DNA of 9,276 nucleotides from the NCBI GenBank assembly GCA_050701115.1, contig JBOHER010000460.1:1-9276 (forward strand). The letters are read 5' to 3'. Source of the stretch: JBOHER01 sp050701115 (lineage in GTDB: Bacteria > Actinomycetota > Actinomycetes > Mycobacteriales > Pseudonocardiaceae). Positions 6,489-9,276 of the stretch are shown piece by piece (the first letter of the stretch is position 1; each line of letters starts with the position of its first letter). A program made the position numbers and the translations under genes. Under the pieces are notes generated by a model that searched no databases, had not been told where the DNA came from, and saw nothing but the letters and a program-made list of their open reading frames with translations.

Positions 6489-6506
6489 GGTGGCCGCACA
6501 GCCACC
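6489..6506 (+). promoter_or_regulatory. 6-bp hairpin in the leader of the secreted propeller gene
   Basis: GGTGGC (6489-6494) pairs with GCCACC (6501-6506) around a six-base loop, ending 18 bases before the GGAAGGA ribosome binding site. It is short and GC-rich and may fold in the leader RNA. The function is unknown. Confidence 0.25.
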
Positions 6507-6524
6507 GGAGGGGCTCATCGGAGC

Positions 6525-6531
6525 GGAAGGA
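6525..6531 (+). promoter_or_regulatory. Shine-Dalgarno of the ScyD/ScyE-like gene
   Basis: GGAAGGA stands seven bases before the ATG at 6539 and supports that start, which opens directly into a signal peptide. Confidence 0.8.
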
Positions 6532-6538
6532 CAGCGAA

Positions 6539-7660
6539 ATGCGGACTCGGAACTCCCGAACGGCCGGTGCACTCGTTGCGACCAGCGCGGCGGTGGCCAT
6601 GGTGCTCGCCCCGGGGCTCGCGCAGGCGACACCGGACGCGACCACTATCGCCAGCGGCTTGGACAACCCTCGTGGTCTCGGATTCGCCCCGGACGGCTCG
6701 CTCTACGTGGCCGAGGCCGGACGGGGCGGGGACGACCCGTGCTTCACCGGCCCCGAAGGTGACGAAGTCTGCTTCGGCACGACCGGCGCCATCACCAAGA
6801 TCCGCGGCGGCACGCAGAGCAGAGTGCTCAGCGGGCTGCCCTCGATCGCGGGCGAGGACGGTTCGTTCGCCCTCGGGCCGTCGGATGTGTCGTTCCAGGG
6901 CGTCGGTGGGATGTACTTCACCGTCGGACTCGGCGCGGATCCCGCTGAGCGGGAGGGACTCCCCGAGGCCGGCCAGCAGGGTTCGGGGTGGCTGCTACGG
7001 GGCAAGGCCGCGCGGGGATCCTGGCAGCAGGTGGCCGATATCGCGGGCTTCGAAGCCCAGGCCAACCCGGATGGTGGCGAGCACGACAGCAACCCCAACT
7101 CGGTGGCGGCGACCCACGGTGGTCAGGCCGTAGCCGACGCGGGCGGGAACACGCTGGTATGGGTGGCCGCCAACCGCGAGGTGTCCACGCTGGCCGTGTT
7201 CCCGACGCAGCAAGCCGACGCGCCGCCGTTCCTCGGTCTTCCGCCGGGCACCCAGATCCCAATGGAGTCGGTGCCGACCTCGGTCGTGCGCGGACCGGAT
7301 GGCGCCTTCTACGTCGGCGAACTCACCGGATTCCCGTTCGAGCCGGACTCCGCTCGGGTCTTCCGCGTAGTGCCAGGCCAGGACCCGCAGGTCTTCGCGG
7401 ACGGTTTCACCAACATCATGGACATCGGCTTCGCCGCCGACGGCACGCTGTATGTCCTGGAGATCGCGCAGAACGGCCTGCTCTCCGGCGACCCGACGGG
7501 TGCGCTGGTGCGGGTGGCGCCGGATGGGTCCCAGACCGTGGTGATGTCCGACGGGCTGTTCCTGCCGGGCGGAATCGCGCTGCGGGGCGGTGCGGCATAC
7601 GTTTCCAATTGCGGTGTCTGCGTGGGCGACGGCAGCGTGCTGCGCATCCCGCTGACCTAA
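6539..7660 (+). CDS. Secreted ScyD/ScyE-like beta-propeller protein
   Basis: This 373-residue protein looks like the ScyD/ScyE family, named after cyanobacterial scytonemin genes but widespread in actinobacteria with no known role there. A Sec-type signal peptide is clear: basic RTRNSR, hydrophobic residues 9-28, and an AQA cleavage site after residue 30. The mature part carries repeated NHL-like blades of the form G-hydrophobic-x-x-x-(P/A)-DG-x-hydrophobic-Y-V. These occur at about 43-61, 113-132, 185-210, 245-262, 292-310 and 342-361, suggesting a six-bladed propeller. Four cysteines are present, C68 and C78 in the first blade region and C358 and C361 (CGVC) in the last, plausible disulfides for an exported protein. 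It follows the nrnA-dinF pair after 166 bases containing inverted repeats, so it is probably transcribed separately. Binding or hydrolase activity cannot be deduced; no catalytic motif is evident. Confidence 0.85.
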   Translation: MRTRNSRTAGALVATSAAVAMVLAPGLAQATPDATTIASGLDNPRGLGFAPDGSLYVAEAGRGGDDPCFTGPEGDEVCFGTTGAITKIRGGTQSRVLSGLPSIAGEDGSFALGPSDVSFQGVGGMYFTVGLGADPAEREGLPEAGQQGSGWLLRGKAARGSWQQVADIAGFEAQANPDGGEHDSNPNSVAATHGGQAVADAGGNTLVWVAANREVSTLAVFPTQQADAPPFLGLPPGTQIPMESVPTSVVRGPDGAFYVGELTGFPFEPDSARVFRVVPGQDPQVFADGFTNIMDIGFAADGTLYVLEIAQNGLLSGDPTGALVRVAPDGSQTVVMSDGLFLPGGIALRGGAAYVSNCGVCVGDGSVLRIPLT

Positions 7661-7674
7661 GGGAGGACTTCGGC

Positions 7675-7708
7675 GTTGTCGCGGTGTGGCCAACCGCACT
7701 GCAACAAC
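7675..7708 (+). terminator. Two-part hairpin after the propeller gene
   Basis: GCGGT (7681-7685) pairs with ACCGC (7693-7697) around a seven-base loop, and GTTGT (7675-7679) can pair with ACAAC (7704-7708) outside an asymmetric internal loop. It starts 15 bases after the stop codon and has no U-tract. It is a weak terminator candidate. Confidence 0.3.
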
Positions 7709-7745
7709 GGGTATGGATCGGCTGCGCTGAAGCGATACACATAGT

Positions 7746-7777
7746 GGCACGCCGGTACCGATCCTTCGCGGTGTGCC
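7746..7777. promoter_or_regulatory. Inverted repeat upstream of the MFS gene
   Basis: GGCACGCC (7746-7753) can pair with GGTGTGCC (7770-7777), with one G-U, around 16 bases. Within this lies the perfect 8-bp palindrome CGGTACCG (7753-7760). It is 30 bases before the GTG at 7808, so it could be an operator or a leader hairpin controlling the transporter. No clear -35/-10 pair was found in the 147-base spacer. Confidence 0.3.
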
Positions 7778-7797
7778 GGTCCGCTGACGCATACCGT

Positions 7798-7803
7798 GAG
7801 GAG
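7798..7803 (+). promoter_or_regulatory. Shine-Dalgarno of the MFS gene
   Basis: GAGGAG lies four bases before the GTG at 7808. The alternative in-frame GTG at 7796 overlaps this element and has no ribosome binding site of its own, so 7808 is the preferred start. Confidence 0.6.
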
Positions 7804-7807
7804 CCTC

Positions 7808-9154
7808 GTGTCGCCGCAGTCGACCATCCCTGCGCGCACGAGTACGCGGTCCTGGCTGATCTGGGCCAGCGCCGCGACGGTCTACCTGATGGCGGTGTTC
7901 CACCGCACCTCATTCGGGGTCGCGGGTCTGGACGCCGCCGAACGCTTCGGTGTCGGAGCCGCCGCCCTCGGTATGTTCACCGTGCTCCAGATCGGCGTCT
8001 ATGCCGGGATGCAGATCCCGACCGGCCTGCTCGTCGACCGTTTCGGACCCCGCCGGATTCTCAGCATCGCGCTGCTGTTCCTAGGCGCGGGGCAGATCCT
8101 GCTCGCCGTGGCGCAGTCGTATCCGCTGGGTCTGCTCGCCAGGGGCGTCCTCGGGTTCGGCGACGCGCTCACCTTCGTCAGTGTGCTCCGCCTGGCCGCG
8201 GGCCACTTCCCGGCGCGCCAGTACGCCATGGTCACGGCGTTCACGGCGGCGCTCGGTTTCGTCGGGAACCTCGCGGCCACGGTTCCGCTGACCTTGCTGC
8301 TGGCCGGACCTGGATGGACTCCGACCTTCCTGGGGGCGGGGCTGATCACCATCCTCTACGTCGCGTTCCTGCTCTGGCGGGTCACTGACCTGCCGGCTGG
8401 GCGACCCGTGCCGGTAGTTCCCCGGCTCGGATTCGCCGACCTCGGGCACCAGGTCGCTCAGGCTTGGCGCCGCCCGGGAACGCGCCTCGGTTTCTGGGTG
8501 CACTTCTCCACCATGTTCGCGCCAGCCGTGCTCGGGTTGTTGTGGGGCATGCCGTTCCTGGTGCAGGCACAAGGCATGACCCCGGAGTCGGCAAGTGCCA
8601 TGCTCATCGTGTTCGTGCTGGGCGGCCTGGTCGGCGGTCCGCTGTACGGAACGCTGATCGGCCGCAAGCCCGTGCTGCGGATGCCGCTGGTGGGTGTCTA
8701 CCTCGGTGGTGCCGCCCTGATCTGGGCGGTGCTGCTCAGCTGGCCCGGTCGCGTCCCGACGGTACTGCTCATCGGCTGCTTCGGATTCGTCGCCCTCGGC
8801 GGACCCGCGTCCATGACCGGGTTCGCTCTCGCCCGCGACTACAACCCGTTGGGCAGGGTCGGTACCGCGACCGGGGTGGTCAACGTCGGCGGGTTCCTCG
8901 CGACCACGATCGCCGCGCTGGCCATCGGAATCGTGCTGGACGTGACGTCGGGCAACTTCCGGATCGCCTTGCTGACCATCGTGGTGATGCTGGCGGTAGG
9001 CACGATCCGGACGCTGGTCTGGTGGCGCCGCGCGCGGGCGGTGATCCTGACCGCACAAGCCCGCGGTGAGCAGGTTCCGGTGCGGATCAGGCACCGGCGC
9101 TGGGACGCCCGGCCGGTGCCCGAACTGGTCGATCCGGCAGGCACCACCGGCTAG
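7808..9154 (+). CDS. Major facilitator superfamily transporter
   Basis: This 448-residue inner-membrane secondary transporter has about 12 hydrophobic helices in two six-helix halves. A polar central loop (around residues 195-222) contains the PRLGFADLGHQVAQAWRRPGTRLGF segment. The diagnostic MFS motif A between helices 2 and 3 is GLLVDRFGPRR (73-83), and the segment FHRTSFGVAG (31-40) in helix 1 is a charged, probably substrate-lining stretch. The C-terminal 45 residues are hydrophilic and basic and lie in the cytoplasm. The substrate is unknown; no motif points to a particular drug, sugar or nitrate class. GTG at 7808 is chosen for GAGGAG just upstream, which gives a short N-terminal tail before helix 1. 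It has its own spacer from the upstream propeller gene and a terminator-like hairpin beginning inside its stop codon, suggesting a single-gene transcript. Confidence 0.93.
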   Translation: MSPQSTIPARTSTRSWLIWASAATVYLMAVFHRTSFGVAGLDAAERFGVGAAALGMFTVLQIGVYAGMQIPTGLLVDRFGPRRILSIALLFLGAGQILLAVAQSYPLGLLARGVLGFGDALTFVSVLRLAAGHFPARQYAMVTAFTAALGFVGNLAATVPLTLLLAGPGWTPTFLGAGLITILYVAFLLWRVTDLPAGRPVPVVPRLGFADLGHQVAQAWRRPGTRLGFWVHFSTMFAPAVLGLLWGMPFLVQAQGMTPESASAMLIVFVLGGLVGGPLYGTLIGRKPVLRMPLVGVYLGGAALIWAVLLSWPGRVPTVLLIGCFGFVALGGPASMTGFALARDYNPLGRVGTATGVVNVGGFLATTIAALAIGIVLDVTSGNFRIALLTIVVMLAVGTIRTLVWWRRARAVILTAQARGEQVPVRIRHRRWDARPVPELVDPAGTTG

Positions 9155-9177
9155 CGACCCTTGGTCGCTGAGGTTTT
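9153..9177 (+). terminator. Intrinsic-type terminator of the MFS gene
   Basis: AGCGACC (9153-9159) pairs perfectly with GGTCGCT (9163-9169) around a CTT loop, and TTTT follows at 9174-9177 after GAGG. The stem starts within the TAG stop. The position and short U-run fit an intrinsic terminator, although the four-base gap before the U-run weakens it. Confidence 0.6.
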
Positions 9178-9194
9178 GACGTTTGTCTTGAGTT

Positions 9195-9276
9195 TCAGCT
9201 GGCGGGGAGCCGGGCGTGGGCGATTCGTTGATCGATGTGGTGGTTGATGGTGCGGAGGGCGGCGCGGATTTCGGGT
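9195..9276 (-). CDS. Possible C-terminal end of an unidentified minus-strand gene
   Basis: On the minus strand an open frame enters from the right edge and stops at TGA (9197-9195). Its 26 residues start PEIRAALRTINHHIDQ and end ARLPAS. The codons are GC-rich at the third position (CGC, GCC, CTC, ATC, CAC), as in real genes of this genome, and the amphipathic sequence looks like a C-terminal helix. I do not recognise the family. It converges on the MFS gene with about 40 bases between stops, which fits the terminator position. Only 82 bases are visible, so a chance open frame is possible. Confidence 0.35.
   Translation of the reverse strand, partial: PEIRAALRTINHHIDQRIAHARLPAS

Noticed and set aside
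7796..7807. GTG 7796 as start of the MFS gene
   Set aside because: The GAGGAG ribosome binding site lies just inside this codon and correctly precedes GTG 7808.

Overview
The window is high-GC DNA from an actinobacterium, most likely of the Pseudonocardiales or a close relative. The GC-rich third positions, GTG starts, an acidic RbfA tail and the gene order infB, DUF503, rbfA, nrnA, dinF all point that way. The order of this translation and RNA-turnover block is well known in Actinobacteria. The species cannot be read from the sequence.

Left part (1-2871, + strand): the 3' two thirds of infB (translation initiation factor IF-2), a small DUF503/YlxP-like gene, and rbfA (30S maturation factor). 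A strong stem-loop lies between infB and DUF503. Between DUF503 and rbfA are two identical 72-bp direct repeats with an exact 80-bp period. The first copy supplies two bases of the DUF503 stop codon, and the second ends 12 bases before the rbfA Shine-Dalgarno. Each copy also opens a tiny reading frame, and these frames chain from DUF503 to rbfA by overlapping start and stop codons.

Middle (2911-6372): a TRM11-like SAM-dependent methyltransferase on the minus strand interrupts the conserved block between rbfA and nrnA. A short divergent promoter region follows, then nrnA (DHH/DHHA1 phosphoesterase acting on nano-RNA, pAp and cyclic-dinucleotide products). nrnA lacks a Shine-Dalgarno but has a -10-like element placed for leaderless transcription. 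It overlaps dinF, a MATE-family exporter, so the two are probably cotranscribed.

Right part (6373-9276): an intergenic stretch with three short perfect inverted repeats, a secreted ScyD/ScyE-like beta-propeller protein with four cysteines, a second hairpin-containing spacer, a 12-helix MFS transporter with an intrinsic-type terminator, and possibly the last 26 codons of a minus-strand gene running off the window.

Most of the window is conserved housekeeping sequence with accessory genes next to it. I see no defence island, biosynthetic cluster or CRISPR array. The least explained element is the 72-bp repeat pair upstream of rbfA.
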